64,000 nt of DNA from Sphingobacterium alkalisoli (GTDB lineage Bacteria; Bacteroidota; Bacteroidia; Sphingobacteriales; Sphingobacteriaceae), in NCBI RefSeq assembly GCF_005049105.1, contig NZ_SUKA01000001.1, positions 682,001 to 746,000 of the forward strand, read 5' to 3'. Below the pieces are notes generated by a model. The model saw only the letters and a list, made by a program, of their open reading frames with translations. It was not told the DNA's origin and ran no database searches. Below, in pieces: positions 44,712 through 53,403 of this stretch (its first letter is position 1; each line of letters starts with the position of its first letter). A program made the translations under genes and the position numbers.

Positions 44712-45632
44712 ATGTCTGCATTACAACGAAAAACAGGTTTAGGAAAAGGATTAGGAGCATTATTGCAGGATGAGGGAGTGATAAATCCGAAATCTGATCA
44801 AAGGGAAGCCACAGATACCAAAACTGGGGTGCCGGCAGCAGGAAGCATTAATTTTATTAAGGTGGAACAAATCGCTGTAAACCCTTTTCAGCCAAGAACA
44901 GATTTTGATCAGGATGCCTTACAGGAATTAGCAGATTCCATCAAGTTACAGGGACTTATTCAACCTATTACCGTACGTCAGGTTAGCAAAAATCAATATC
45001 AGCTGATCAGTGGTGAGCGGAGACTACGGGCTTCAAAACTTGCTGATATCACCGAGGTACCAGCTTATGTTCGTACTGCCAACGACCAGCAGATGCTGGA
45101 AATGGCACTGATTGAGAACATTCAACGTGAAAACCTGAATGCCATCGAAGTAGCGTTGAGTTTTCAGCGCATGATTGAAGAATGTAATCTAAAGCAGGAA
45201 GAACTGGGTGACCGGGTGAGTAAAAACCGTTCTACAGTGACAAATTATCTGCGCCTGTTGAAATTACCCCCAGCTATACAAGCTGGTATACGTGACGGAC
45301 AGATTTCCATGGGACATGCCCGTGCCTTAATCAACGTCGGGGAAGTGGATAAACAACTGTTCGTTTTCCAGGAGATCATCGATAAGGGACTATCTGTACG
45401 GATGACCGAAATATTGGTGCGTAATATACAGCAACAGACAAAACCCAAAAAGAATCAAAATGTAGGGACGCAGTTGGACTTTCAATATCAAAAGATTGAA
45501 GATGATTTAGCTTCCAAATTTTCGACGCGCGTACGTTTGAATTTGAAAAATACCAGAGGTAAAGGTGCAATAGAAATTCCATTTGATTCGGAGGATGATT
45601 TGAGCCGCATCTTAGAATTGTTAGATTGGTAA
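44712..45632 (+). CDS. parB: Chromosome-partitioning protein ParB
   Basis: This is the DNA-binding CTPase that loads at parS and works with ParA. An N-terminal basic 'KTGLGKGLGALLQDEG' is followed by the ParB/Srx CTP-binding domain ('NPFQPRTDFDQDALQELADSIKLQGLIQPITVRQV', 'YQLISGERRLRASKLADITEVPAYVR', 'IENIQRENLNAIEVALSFQRMIEE') and the helix-turn-helix (about 160-190, 'LGDRVSKNRSTVTNYLRLLKLP'). The C-terminal part 'LASKFSTRVRLNLKNTRGKGAIEIPFDSEDDLSRILELL' is the dimerization domain. It has 306 residues. The stop TAA shares its last base with the ATG of the next gene, which suggests translational coupling. Confidence 0.97.
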   Translation: MSALQRKTGLGKGLGALLQDEGVINPKSDQREATDTKTGVPAAGSINFIKVEQIAVNPFQPRTDFDQDALQELADSIKLQGLIQPITVRQVSKNQYQLISGERRLRASKLADITEVPAYVRTANDQQMLEMALIENIQRENLNAIEVALSFQRMIEECNLKQEELGDRVSKNRSTVTNYLRLLKLPPAIQAGIRDGQISMGHARALINVGEVDKQLFVFQEIIDKGLSVRMTEILVRNIQQQTKPKKNQNVGTQLDFQYQKIEDDLASKFSTRVRLNLKNTRGKGAIEIPFDSEDDLSRILELLDW

Positions 45633-46357
45633 TGTATAAAATCTGTTTTTTTCTTTTTTTATTAGGTTGCACCTGCTTTTCTGCAGTGGCGCAATCGGTG
45701 GATTCTGTGGCAAATAAAATGGATTCAGTGGTTACGGCCGTGGACTCCGTTGCGCAGGATACGGTTAAGAAAGAGACTAGACAGGAGAGAAGGGCGAGGG
45801 AAAAGGCAGAGAAGGAACGTGCTAAGTTTTATTATAAAGATATTCTTAAAGATTCTACCCGTCTAGCCATCGAAGAGTTGTCGCGGGTAGCTTGGAAACG
45901 TTCCTTAATATTACCCGGTTGGGGCCAATATACCAATGGTGGGTTATGGTGGATTAAGATTCCGATTATTTATGGGGGTTTTGCAGGAGCGTACTTCACG
46001 TTTGATTATTGGCAATGGTATTATCGAAAGTTTTTGGACGAGGCAACGTATCGAATTAATAATAACAATGCAGTTAGCGATCCGGATTTAGAACGACTCT
46101 CTTTAGAATACCTTATCCAATCGAAAGACAACGCACGCCGTAACCGAGATTTAACGATATTGGCTACGGTAGGGTTTTGGGGACTGAATGTGGTGGAAGC
46201 CTATGTGAATTCTATGCTGAAAAATAGATATAATATGGGGGATAATTTGAGTGTAAAAGTATCACCGACCTTTATGCCCTCGGGTTATTTGGGTTATCAA
46301 TCTCCCCTTAAGAACCAATTTGTACCTGGTGTAAAATTAACCTTTAACATTCGATAG
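45632..46357 (+). CDS. DUF5683 membrane protein
   Basis: ATG 45632 overlaps the parB stop by one base. A TTG two codons earlier is less likely. The protein has a signal-like N-terminus (ending AVAQS), a low-complexity stretch rich in 'DSV' repeats (about 22-50), a charged 'ETRQERRAREKAEKERAKF' segment (about 50-68), then 'AWKRSLILPGWGQYTNGGLWWIKIPIIYGGFAGAYF' with hydrophobic segments and a C-terminal 'VKLTFNIR'. This is the Bacteroidota DUF5683 family, regularly found after parB. Its function is unknown. The location suggests a cell-envelope protein co-expressed with partitioning and lysine/peptidoglycan-precursor genes. Confidence 0.85.
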   Translation: MYKICFFLFLLGCTCFSAVAQSVDSVANKMDSVVTAVDSVAQDTVKKETRQERRAREKAEKERAKFYYKDILKDSTRLAIEELSRVAWKRSLILPGWGQYTNGGLWWIKIPIIYGGFAGAYFTFDYWQWYYRKFLDEATYRINNNNAVSDPDLERLSLEYLIQSKDNARRNRDLTILATVGFWGLNVVEAYVNSMLKNRYNMGDNLSVKVSPTFMPSGYLGYQSPLKNQFVPGVKLTFNIR

Positions 46358-46412
46358 TTAGTTAGTAGAATAACTTAAGGATTAGTATATTAGCGGTGTT
46401 AGAATTAAAAAA

Positions 46413-47159
46413 ATGAAGATAGTCTTATTAGGATATGGCAAAATGGGGCAACTGATTGAAAAGTTTGCCATGAAGCGGGGTCACGAAGTCGTACTTATCG
46501 TGGATGAAAATAACCGATCCACTATCGAGTTGGAAGATTTGAACGGAGCAGATGTCGCGATTGATTTCAGTACGCCGCACGCCGCACTAGAAAATATAAG
46601 TCTATGTTTTGAGGCAAATTTGCCGCTCGTAGTAGGTACAACAGGATGGTATGAACATCTGCAAGAGGTAAAAGAAACTTGTCTCGAATCTAATCGTGCA
46701 TTGCTATATGGATCTAATTTCAGTATCGGTGTAAATATTTTCTTCCATATCAATAAACTATTGGCCAAAGCTATTGATCCGTATAAACAATACGATGTGC
46801 AGGTAGAAGAGATTCACCATATTCATAAACTGGATGCACCTAGCGGTACAGCAATCACGATAGCGGAGGGAATATTAGAAAATAGTTCTACGAAGAATAT
46901 GTGGGTGAATGATGTGGTTGGTGAAGGGGAAGAGATAATTGCGAAATCGGATGAACTATTGATCGAAAGTCATCGAATAGAGGAAGTCCCTGGGACACAT
47001 ACGGTTTTGTATAGTTCTGAAGTCGATCAGATTGAATTCAAACACACCGCGCACAATAGGGATGGGTTTGCATTAGGGGCAGTAATTGCTGCCGAATGGC
47101 TGCAAGGAAAACAAGGTTTCTTTCAGGTAACTGAGATTTTTGACTTTAATCAGGGGTAG
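46413..47159 (+). CDS. dapB: 4-hydroxy-tetrahydrodipicolinate reductase
   Basis: DapB reduces 4-hydroxy-tetrahydrodipicolinate with NAD(P)H in the diaminopimelate/lysine pathway. It carries the Rossmann 'LLGYGKMGQLIEKFA' (5-19), 'VGTTGWYEHL', 'YGSNFSIGVNIFFHINKLLAKAI', the active-site 'EEIHHIHKLDAPSGTAITIAEGI' (His pair and K-x2-PSGTA, about 131-153) and 'FKHTAHNRDGFALGAVIAAEWL'. Its 248 residues match the short Bacteroidota form. It lies 55 bases after DUF5683, and a 14-bp tandem repeat begins at its stop codon. Confidence 0.96.
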   Translation: MKIVLLGYGKMGQLIEKFAMKRGHEVVLIVDENNRSTIELEDLNGADVAIDFSTPHAALENISLCFEANLPLVVGTTGWYEHLQEVKETCLESNRALLYGSNFSIGVNIFFHINKLLAKAIDPYKQYDVQVEEIHHIHKLDAPSGTAITIAEGILENSSTKNMWVNDVVGEGEEIIAKSDELLIESHRIEEVPGTHTVLYSSEVDQIEFKHTAHNRDGFALGAVIAAEWLQGKQGFFQVTEIFDFNQG

Positions 47160-47160
47160 C

Positions 47161-47286
47161 TGGTAATTGGTGACTGGTAATTAGTGACTGGTAATTGGTG
47201 ACTGGTAATTAGTGACTAGTAATTGGTGACTGGTAATTGGTGACTAGTAATTGGTGACTGGTAATTGGTGACTGGTAATTGGTGAC
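47161..47286 (+). repeat. Nine tandem copies of a 14-bp repeat
   Basis: The unit TGGTAATTGGTGAC is repeated nine times without spacers. Variants carry A for G at unit position 2 or 8. The array starts directly after the dapB stop (47159) and is followed by a degenerate 'AGGGCTTAGTGATTAGGGGTTAGTGG'-like tail. The unit length is not a multiple of three and nothing is translated through it. It fills most of the 221-base dapB-lepB gap. Confidence 0.95.
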
Positions 47287-47380
47287 AGGGCTTAGTGATT
47301 AGGGGTTAGTGGATTTTTGATTTTTTAATAATTTTTAATGAGCTCGCGGGCTCGGTTTTGACTTTTTACTTATTATTTAT

Positions 47381-48787
47381 ATGTGGTATATTATTTTTGG
47401 GGTTTTAACAATAGTCGCTTTATACGGTCTATGGTTGCTTTTCAAGAAGGCAGGAAAGCAAGGATGGGAGGCGATTGTTCCTTTTTACAGGGAGTATGTA
47501 ATGGCTCAACTTGTTGCCCGACCAACTTGGTGGGTAATCTTATTACTGATTCCTATTGTTAATATCTTCATTTTTTATGGATTATATTTAGATCTGATCA
47601 AAGCTTTCGGTAAAAAGCGTTTTTGGGAAAATGCCGCTGCGGTACTCGTACCTTTTATTGTGTTACCGATGTGGGGAAGGGATCCCAACGTTAAATATTT
47701 GGGACAGCCGAATACGGAAGAGTTTAAGAAAAAATATGCGTATAAAAAATCTGTTGCTCGCGAATGGGCCGATGCCATTATTTTCGCTACGGTAGCTGCT
47801 TCTCTAATAAGGGGCTTTTTGATTGAAGCTTATATGATTCCAACCGGATCCATGGAACGATCCCTATTAGTAGGAGATTTTCTTTTTGTAAGTAAACTCA
47901 ACTATGGCCCGCGGATCCCGAATACACCACTTGCTTTTCCGTTTGCGCACCATACTATGCCAGTTACGGGTGGTAAAGCTTATTCGGAGCTTATTCATAT
48001 TCCATACAAACGTCTGCCTGGTTTTGAAGCAATCGAGCGCAATGATGTTGTCGTTTTCAATTACCCCATGGAGGCCGATGCGCCATTTAATCGACCTGTC
48101 GATAAACGGGAGAATTATATTAAACGGGCCGTGGCTATTTCAGGTGATGTTGTCGAAATGCAGAAAGGGCAATTGATCGTAAATGGCAAACCGGGATTTG
48201 GATCCTCTGATGTTCAAAAAGCGTATTTGATTTATACGGATGGGACAGGGCTTAATCCACAACGTCTTATCGATAAAAGGTATGACTACGTGCAAGGTAT
48301 GGTTGAACCTTACGTTTTATATGTGACCGATGAGGAAATAAAAGACGTACAATCTTGGACGAATGTAAAGCAGGTCATTCCCTTTGAAAATGCAGAATCA
48401 TCTTTCCCCCATGCAACCGAATATGGATGGAATTTTCATAATTTTGGACCGCTGACAGTTCCTAAAAAAGGAGACGTGGTTAAATTAAATACGCAAACCT
48501 TTCCTTTATATAAACGGCTGATTACCGTTTACGAAGGGAATACATTGGAACAAAGAGCGGATGGTGTCTATCTTAATGGTGCCAAGGCAGATAGCTATAC
48601 CATAAAAATGAATTATTACTGGATGATGGGTGATAATAGGGACAATTCCCTGGATTCAAGAGAATTTGGATTCGTGCCCGAAGATCACGTTGTCGGTAAA
48701 GCATTATTTACTTGGCTAAGTTGGGATAAAGATGGTACCTTCTTATCCAAAATACGTTGGAACCGGATTTTTAGAGGTATTCATTAA
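47381..48787 (+). CDS. lepB: Signal peptidase I
   Basis: LepB removes signal peptides at the outer face of the inner membrane. This 468-residue Bacteroidota form has N-terminal DUF5684-like membrane helices (about 1-100), a linker 'WADAIIFATVAASLIRGFLIEAYMIPTGSMERSLLVGDFLFVSK' holding the nucleophile Ser of 'PTGSMERSL' (about 165), and the general-base Lys in 'ENYIKRAVAISGDVVEM' (about 247). The C-terminal box is 'YYWMMGDNRDNSLDSREFGFVP' followed by 'GKALFTWLSWD'. The long insert (about 290-380) is usual for the phylum. The gene is last in the parA-lepB block and many exported enzymes of this window depend on it. Confidence 0.96.
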   Translation: MWYIIFGVLTIVALYGLWLLFKKAGKQGWEAIVPFYREYVMAQLVARPTWWVILLLIPIVNIFIFYGLYLDLIKAFGKKRFWENAAAVLVPFIVLPMWGRDPNVKYLGQPNTEEFKKKYAYKKSVAREWADAIIFATVAASLIRGFLIEAYMIPTGSMERSLLVGDFLFVSKLNYGPRIPNTPLAFPFAHHTMPVTGGKAYSELIHIPYKRLPGFEAIERNDVVVFNYPMEADAPFNRPVDKRENYIKRAVAISGDVVEMQKGQLIVNGKPGFGSSDVQKAYLIYTDGTGLNPQRLIDKRYDYVQGMVEPYVLYVTDEEIKDVQSWTNVKQVIPFENAESSFPHATEYGWNFHNFGPLTVPKKGDVVKLNTQTFPLYKRLITVYEGNTLEQRADGVYLNGAKADSYTIKMNYYWMMGDNRDNSLDSREFGFVPEDHVVGKALFTWLSWDKDGTFLSKIRWNRIFRGIH

Positions 48788-49029
48788 GATACTCTAGCAG
48801 AATATTCTCGTCATCGCGAATCTAAGAAATGAAGGTGTTTCATACCTCCTCGCGATGACGTTACTACTTTTTCGGTATTGCCTGTCTGCGATAGACAGGC
48901 GAAGAGGTGCGAGGTGGCAGTCTTCAAGGAGTTAGAAACTGGGAGTTAGGTGTCTTTTCGGGACGACAATGATCCCGAGGCAATTGATCAGTATCAAACT
49001 CTTATTTCTCACATCTCATTTCTCACATC
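48788..49029. other. Convergent intergenic region with two palindromes and a short tandem repeat
   Basis: There is no gene here. CGTCATCGCGA (48808-48818) is inverted at 48850-48860, making an 11-bp stem. GCCTGTCT-gcgat-AGACAGGC (48880-48900) makes a second hairpin. ATTTCTCACATCTC and ATTTCTCACATCTT (49004-49031) form a two-copy 14-bp tandem that reaches the pdxJ stop codon. These are probably dispersed intergenic repeats and may terminate both genes. Confidence 0.75.
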
Positions 49030-49749
49030 TTAATACTTTAATGCAGCTAAATATCGTTTAATGGTTTCTTCCAGTCCTAAGTACAATGCATCGGCGATGA
49101 GTGCGTGTCCTATGCTCACCTCTAGGAGATCGGGAATGTGTTGGTTAAAGTATGCTAGGTTATTTAAATCCAGATCGTGGCCTGCATTCAGTCCCAGCCC
49201 CACCTCGCGAGCCTTTAAAGCAGCTTTAAAATAAGGGTTAATTGCCTTCTCCTTGTCAAATCCATATTCCGCAGCATAGGCTTCTGTGTACAATTCAATT
49301 CGATCCGTTCCTGTTTCAGCGGCCGCCTCTACCATTTCTTCGTCTGGATCTACAAAAATCGAGACCCGGATACCCTGGTCGTGGAACAGGCTGACCATAT
49401 CGGCAAGGTATGCTCGATTTCTGATGGTATCCCATCCGTGATTTGAGGTAATCTGACCTAATGCATCAGGTACCAAGGTAACCTGCGTTGGTTTGTTAGC
49501 GAGCACGAGGTCTACAAATTTTTGCTCTTGACAATTCCCCTCAATATTAAACTCTGTCGTAATATGGGCTTTGAGATCGTATACATCTTGATAGCGAATG
49601 TGTCTTTCGTCAGGTCGAGGGTGTACGGTAATGCCTTCAGCACCGAACCGTTCGCATGCTAAAGCCGTCGTCAATACATTTGGTGTATTGCCACCCCGCG
49701 AATTACGAAGAGTGGCTATTTTGTTAATGTTTACCGATAATTTCGTCAT
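49030..49749 (-). CDS. pdxJ: Pyridoxine 5'-phosphate synthase
   Basis: PdxJ condenses 3-amino-2-oxopropyl phosphate with deoxyxylulose 5-phosphate to pyridoxine 5'-phosphate. From ATG 49749 the protein starts '[20 protein letters not shown]' exactly as in the family, with 239 residues. An upstream in-frame extension to 49938 adds 63 residues with no family match. Motifs include '[20 protein letters not shown]' (active-site His/Arg), '[17 protein letters not shown]', '[11 protein letters not shown]', '[10 protein letters not shown]', '[15 protein letters not shown]' and '[21 protein letters not shown]'. It is transcribed away from the gal operon, sharing a 228-base intergenic region. Confidence 0.96.
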   Translation of the reverse strand: MTKLSVNINKIATLRNSRGGNTPNVLTTALACERFGAEGITVHPRPDERHIRYQDVYDLKAHITTEFNIEGNCQEQKFVDLVLANKPTQVTLVPDALGQITSNHGWDTIRNRAYLADMVSLFHDQGIRVSIFVDPDEEMVEAAAETGTDRIELYTEAYAAEYGFDKEKAINPYFKAALKAREVGLGLNAGHDLDLNNLAYFNQHIPDLLEVSIGHALIADALYLGLEETIKRYLAALKY

Positions 49750-49900
49750 GATTCCTATTTGTCCTACAAACTTAGATAAATTTACTTTTCTAGGCAATAG
49801 AAGCGATTTGCATATAAATGGTATGCACCCTCTCTGTTGTAAGTAGATTCTTCCGTTCAAAAAAGGACCATAACTGGTCAATTTATATATATTCAGTACT

Positions 49901-49917
49901 AGTGTAAAAAATACACT
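49901..49917. promoter_or_regulatory. 17-bp palindrome upstream of galT, candidate operator
   Basis: AGTGTA-aaaaa-TACACT is a perfect inverted repeat 61 bases before the galT ATG. It is immediately followed by a TTTG-type sequence (TACACTTTG), so it would overlap a promoter -7 box. It may be the site of a sugar-responsive repressor of the gal operon. Confidence 0.4.
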
Positions 49918-49977
49918 TTGATAATTAATAGAAAACACTTATTTTTAGCATCTAAACCTTTTATTTTATATAAGTAT

Positions 49978-51018
49978 ATGCTTTCATTTTTAGACCAACC
50001 ACATACTCGGATTAATTTGTTGACAGGAGAAAAAATACTGGTTTCACCGCATCGAAGTAAACGACCCTGGCAAGGACAAGTGGAGGATTTACCTGCAGAT
50101 AATAGGCCCGAATATGATCCGAAGTGTTATTTATGCCCTGGAAACTCTCGTGCAGACGGTACACAAAATCCTGATTATAAAGAAAGCTTTGTGTTTGTCA
50201 ATGATTTTTCTGCATTATTGGCGGAGTCTTCGGACGGAACATACAATGAAGGAGACTTATTAAAGGCCGAAACTGAACGGGGCATTTGCAAAGTCATTTC
50301 GTTTACTCCGCGGCATGATTTAACACTGCCAGAAATGGATTTACCTGCAATAAAGGCTGTCGTGGATCTTTGGCAGCAGGAATTTCAGGAATTGTCAAAT
50401 AAAGAATGGATCAAATATATTCAGATATTCGAAAATAAAGGTGCAATAATGGGATGCAGCAACCCCCATCCGCATGGTCAGATATGGGCGCAAAGTAGCC
50501 TTCCTGTCGAGATTGAAAAGGAAGCGTTGCAATTTTCAAATTATTATAAAGCGAATGCCAAATCCCTATTAAGTGCATATGTAGAAATCGAGCTGGTAAA
50601 ACAGGAGCGGATTATTGTAGATAATGCACATTTCGTGGCGTTGGTTCCTTTCTGGGCTTCTTGGCCATACGAGACATTGGTGATCAGCAAACGCCATGTG
50701 ACTAATATCCTTTCATTTACAGAGGAGGAAAAAGAAGATCTAGCAAAGACACTTCAAGAATTGACCATTCGATATGACAATATCTTCCAAACGTCTTTCC
50801 CTTATTCTGCGGGAATGCACCAAGCACCTGTAAATTCGGGCGATCAACAGGAATGGCATTGGCATATGCATTTTTATCCACCGCTGCTGCGATCTGCTTC
50901 GGTTAAAAAATTTATGGTTGGCTACGAGATGTTGGCGAATCCACAGCGTGATATTACACCCGAATTTGCTGCGGATGTATTAAGAAAACAATCGACTACA
51001 CATTACAAGAGAAAATAG
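49978..51018 (+). CDS. galT: Galactose-1-phosphate uridylyltransferase
   Basis: GalT exchanges UMP between UDP-glucose and galactose-1-phosphate in the Leloir pathway. ATG 49978 ('MLSFLDQPHTRINLLTGEKILVSPHRSKRPWQG') matches the family start. The longer reading from 49918 adds 20 unlike residues. Zinc-site cysteines appear in 'DPKCYLCPGNSRADG' and the active-site histidine triad in 'GCSNPHPHGQIWAQ' (about 159-172). 'YSAGMHQAPVNSGDQQEWHWHMHFYPPLLRSASVKKFMVGYEML' is the C-terminal signature. It has 346 residues. galK follows with no gap (TAG then ATG), so the genes form one operon with galM. Confidence 0.97.
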   Translation: MLSFLDQPHTRINLLTGEKILVSPHRSKRPWQGQVEDLPADNRPEYDPKCYLCPGNSRADGTQNPDYKESFVFVNDFSALLAESSDGTYNEGDLLKAETERGICKVISFTPRHDLTLPEMDLPAIKAVVDLWQQEFQELSNKEWIKYIQIFENKGAIMGCSNPHPHGQIWAQSSLPVEIEKEALQFSNYYKANAKSLLSAYVEIELVKQERIIVDNAHFVALVPFWASWPYETLVISKRHVTNILSFTEEEKEDLAKTLQELTIRYDNIFQTSFPYSAGMHQAPVNSGDQQEWHWHMHFYPPLLRSASVKKFMVGYEMLANPQRDITPEFAADVLRKQSTTHYKRK

Positions 51019-52176
51019 ATGATAGAGACTTCAGTACTTAAGAATAGATACAAAGAGATATTTGGATCGGAACCCGATTTGCTGGCTAAATCACCAGGAC
51101 GGATCAATATTATTGGTGAGCACACCGATTACAATGAAGGATTCGTATTGCCCACAGCCATTGATAAGGCGATTTATGTCGCAGTAGGAAAGCGCGAAGA
51201 TCAGGAAATACATCTGTATGCGGAGGATTTTAACGAAAAGTATTCGATAGATTTAGCAGATCTTGCTATAACCGATAAAGGTTGGCCAAATTACATTTTA
51301 GGGGTAGTAGATCAGTTACAGAAATTAGATCTTCCGCTCAGTGGCTTTAATCTTTATCTGGATGGGGATGTGCCTTTAGGTGCAGGGTTGTCTTCCTCAG
51401 CGGCAGTAGAATGCGCAACTGGATTCACATTGAATGAACTGTTTTCATTTGGCTTAAAAAGGGTAGATATCGCGAAAATAGGCCAATTGGCTGAACACAC
51501 GTATGCCGGTGTAAAATGTGGTATCATGGATCAATTTGCTTCGGTATTAAGCAAGGAGGGGCATGTACTTCGACTCGACTGCCGCACATTGGAATATGAA
51601 TATGTCCCCTTGGAGCTTGGAGCGTATGAAATTGTGTTGCTAAACACGAATGTTAAACATTCCTTGGCCTCGTCGGCCTATAACAAAAGAAGAGAGTTGT
51701 GCGAGCAAGGGGTTGCTTGGGTAAAGGAGAAGCACTCGGATGTAAATAGCCTTCGTGATATTACGGTCGATATGTTAGACGAGTTGGTAAAAGATCGTGA
51801 CATGGACACGTATACGAAATGTAAGTATGTGGTAGAGGAGAATATACGCTTGGATAAAGCTTGCGAAGCATTGAAAAAAGGTGATATTGAAGAGCTTGGT
51901 AAGCAGTTGTTTTTAGCGCATGCTGCTTTGAGTGACGAATATGAAGTGAGCTGCGAAGAGTTGGATTTTTTAGTGGATTTTGTAAAGGATATTCCCGAAG
52001 TAGTAGGTGCACGGATGATGGGAGGTGGCTTTGGCGGTTGCACGATCAATATCGTGAAAAAAGGTTTTGGACAGCAACTTGCTGATGCAATAGCTCCGGC
52101 TTATAAGACGAAGTTTAACCTCGAATTGGATCCAATATTTGTGAAAGCGGATGGAGGCTCACAACTTCTGAAATAG
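51019..52176 (+). CDS. galK: Galactokinase
   Basis: GalK phosphorylates galactose at C1 with ATP. GHMP-kinase features are the galactokinase signature 'SPGRINIIGEHTDYNEGFVLP' (about 25-45), the ATP loop 'PLGAGLSSSAAVECATGF' (about 117-134), 'EHTYAGVKCGIMDQFASVLSKEGHVLRLDCR' (catalytic Asp region, about 157-188) and 'VGARMMGGGFGGCTINIV'. Its 385 residues are normal. The start ATG directly abuts the galT stop, and galM follows after 30 bases. Together with galE at 60692 the full Leloir set is in this window, which suits the galactosidase-like GH97 of the PUL. Confidence 0.97.
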   Translation: MIETSVLKNRYKEIFGSEPDLLAKSPGRINIIGEHTDYNEGFVLPTAIDKAIYVAVGKREDQEIHLYAEDFNEKYSIDLADLAITDKGWPNYILGVVDQLQKLDLPLSGFNLYLDGDVPLGAGLSSSAAVECATGFTLNELFSFGLKRVDIAKIGQLAEHTYAGVKCGIMDQFASVLSKEGHVLRLDCRTLEYEYVPLELGAYEIVLLNTNVKHSLASSAYNKRRELCEQGVAWVKEKHSDVNSLRDITVDMLDELVKDRDMDTYTKCKYVVEENIRLDKACEALKKGDIEELGKQLFLAHAALSDEYEVSCEELDFLVDFVKDIPEVVGARMMGGGFGGCTINIVKKGFGQQLADAIAPAYKTKFNLELDPIFVKADGGSQLLK

Positions 52177-52206
52177 AATATTAATATAACTTAATTATAA
52201 ACAAAT

Positions 52207-53367
52207 ATGACAAAATTTTCATTACTTGGACTTGGTGTGCTATCACTGGCATTCGTTTCGTGCCAATCGTCAACCAACAGTTCTTCTTCGCAAGATTCAA
52301 CCTCCCATACTGGAGTAGATACTTCCCATTCTTTTGCTGCTGAAATTGATGGCAAAAAGATAGATCTGTACACGATCAAAAGTCAGTCAGGTCTGTCGGC
52401 ATCATTTACAAATTATGGTGCGCGTTTGGTATCGCTGAATGTACCCGATAAAAATGGGGCAACAGTGGACGTCAGTTTGGGATTTAACACGGCAACGGAA
52501 TATAATAATCCCGCAGAAGCATATTATGGCGCTATTGTAGGTCCGTTTGGTAATCGTATTGCCAACGGTAAATTCAAGCTCAGTGGTACAGAATATACCT
52601 TGCCACAAAATAACAATGGACACACATTACATGGCGGTTTAAAGGGAACTCATTTTCAGGCATGGGAAGGGCAGCAGCTGAATGATAGTACAATCCAATT
52701 TGCTTACACCCTGCCCGACGGTAACGAAGGATTTCCTGGAAATCTGGACATCAAAGTTACTTATGGGTTACGGAATACAGGTTTGGAAATTGATTATATA
52801 GCAACGACTGATAAAGAAACCGTGGTAAACTTAACCAATCATGCTTATTTTAACCTGAACGGAGAAGGAAGTGGAACGATCCTCGATCATCAACTTCAAA
52901 TTTTAGCGGATAAGTACACACCTGTGGATGGTGGTTTGATTCCTACCGGAGAGTTGGCGCCGGTAAAAGGTACACCTTTTGATTTTACCCAACCCAAAAC
53001 GATAGGTCAGGATATAAATGTAGAGAATGAGCAGTTGACCTTTGGGAAAGGATATGATCACAATTGGGTGCTAAATGGAACAAAAGTGGATGGATTGAAC
53101 CATGCGGCGACTTTAACGGGGGATCAGTCTGGAATTGTAATGGATATTTATACGGCTGAGCCAGGTATTCAATTTTATAGCGGTAACTTCATGGCAGGTA
53201 AGGTAACATTGAAAAATGGTAAAAAGGATGATTTTAGAACGGGACTATGTTTGGAGACGCAGCATTTTCCGGATTCCCCTAATCAACCCAATTTTCCATC
53301 AACGGTGTTAAAACCGGGAGATACGTACAAGACGAAAACAATCTATAGCTTTTCGGTAAAGAAATAA
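52207..53367 (+). CDS. galM: Aldose 1-epimerase (galactose mutarotase), exported lipoprotein form
   Basis: GalM interconverts alpha- and beta-anomers of galactose or glucose. The 386-residue protein carries a lipoprotein signal ('LSLAFVSC', Cys about 19) and a Ser/Thr-rich linker, so it acts outside the cytoplasm, as is common in Bacteroidota. The beta-sandwich has 'GPFGNRIANGKFKLSGTEYTLPQNNNGHTLHGG' (His about 140), 'VVNLTNHAYFNLNGEGSGTILDHQLQI' (catalytic His), 'DHNWVL' and 'GLCLETQHFPDSPNQPNFPST' with the catalytic-base Glu. It ends the gal operon and is followed by a two-way terminator. Confidence 0.94.
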   Translation: MTKFSLLGLGVLSLAFVSCQSSTNSSSSQDSTSHTGVDTSHSFAAEIDGKKIDLYTIKSQSGLSASFTNYGARLVSLNVPDKNGATVDVSLGFNTATEYNNPAEAYYGAIVGPFGNRIANGKFKLSGTEYTLPQNNNGHTLHGGLKGTHFQAWEGQQLNDSTIQFAYTLPDGNEGFPGNLDIKVTYGLRNTGLEIDYIATTDKETVVNLTNHAYFNLNGEGSGTILDHQLQILADKYTPVDGGLIPTGELAPVKGTPFDFTQPKTIGQDINVENEQLTFGKGYDHNWVLNGTKVDGLNHAATLTGDQSGIVMDIYTAEPGIQFYSGNFMAGKVTLKNGKKDDFRTGLCLETQHFPDSPNQPNFPSTVLKPGDTYKTKTIYSFSVKK

Positions 53368-53368
53368 T

Positions 53369-53400
53369 AAGTAAGAGGCTCCGTAAGGAGCCTTTTACTT
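53369..53400. terminator. Bidirectional terminator between galM and the trans-sulfuration gene
   Basis: AAGTAAgAGGCTCC-gtaa-GGAGCCTtTTACTT is a near-perfect hairpin with T residues on both sides. It sits in the 36 bases between two convergent genes, so it can stop transcription from either side. Confidence 0.9.
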
Positions 53401-53403
53401 ATG

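Noticed and set aside
47161..47286. Possible CRISPR array
   Set aside because: The 14-bp units are directly joined with no spacers, and no cas gene lies in the window.
49750..49938. N-terminal extension of pdxJ
   Set aside because: The 63 extra residues match no PdxJ, and the stretch is the shared regulatory gap with galT.
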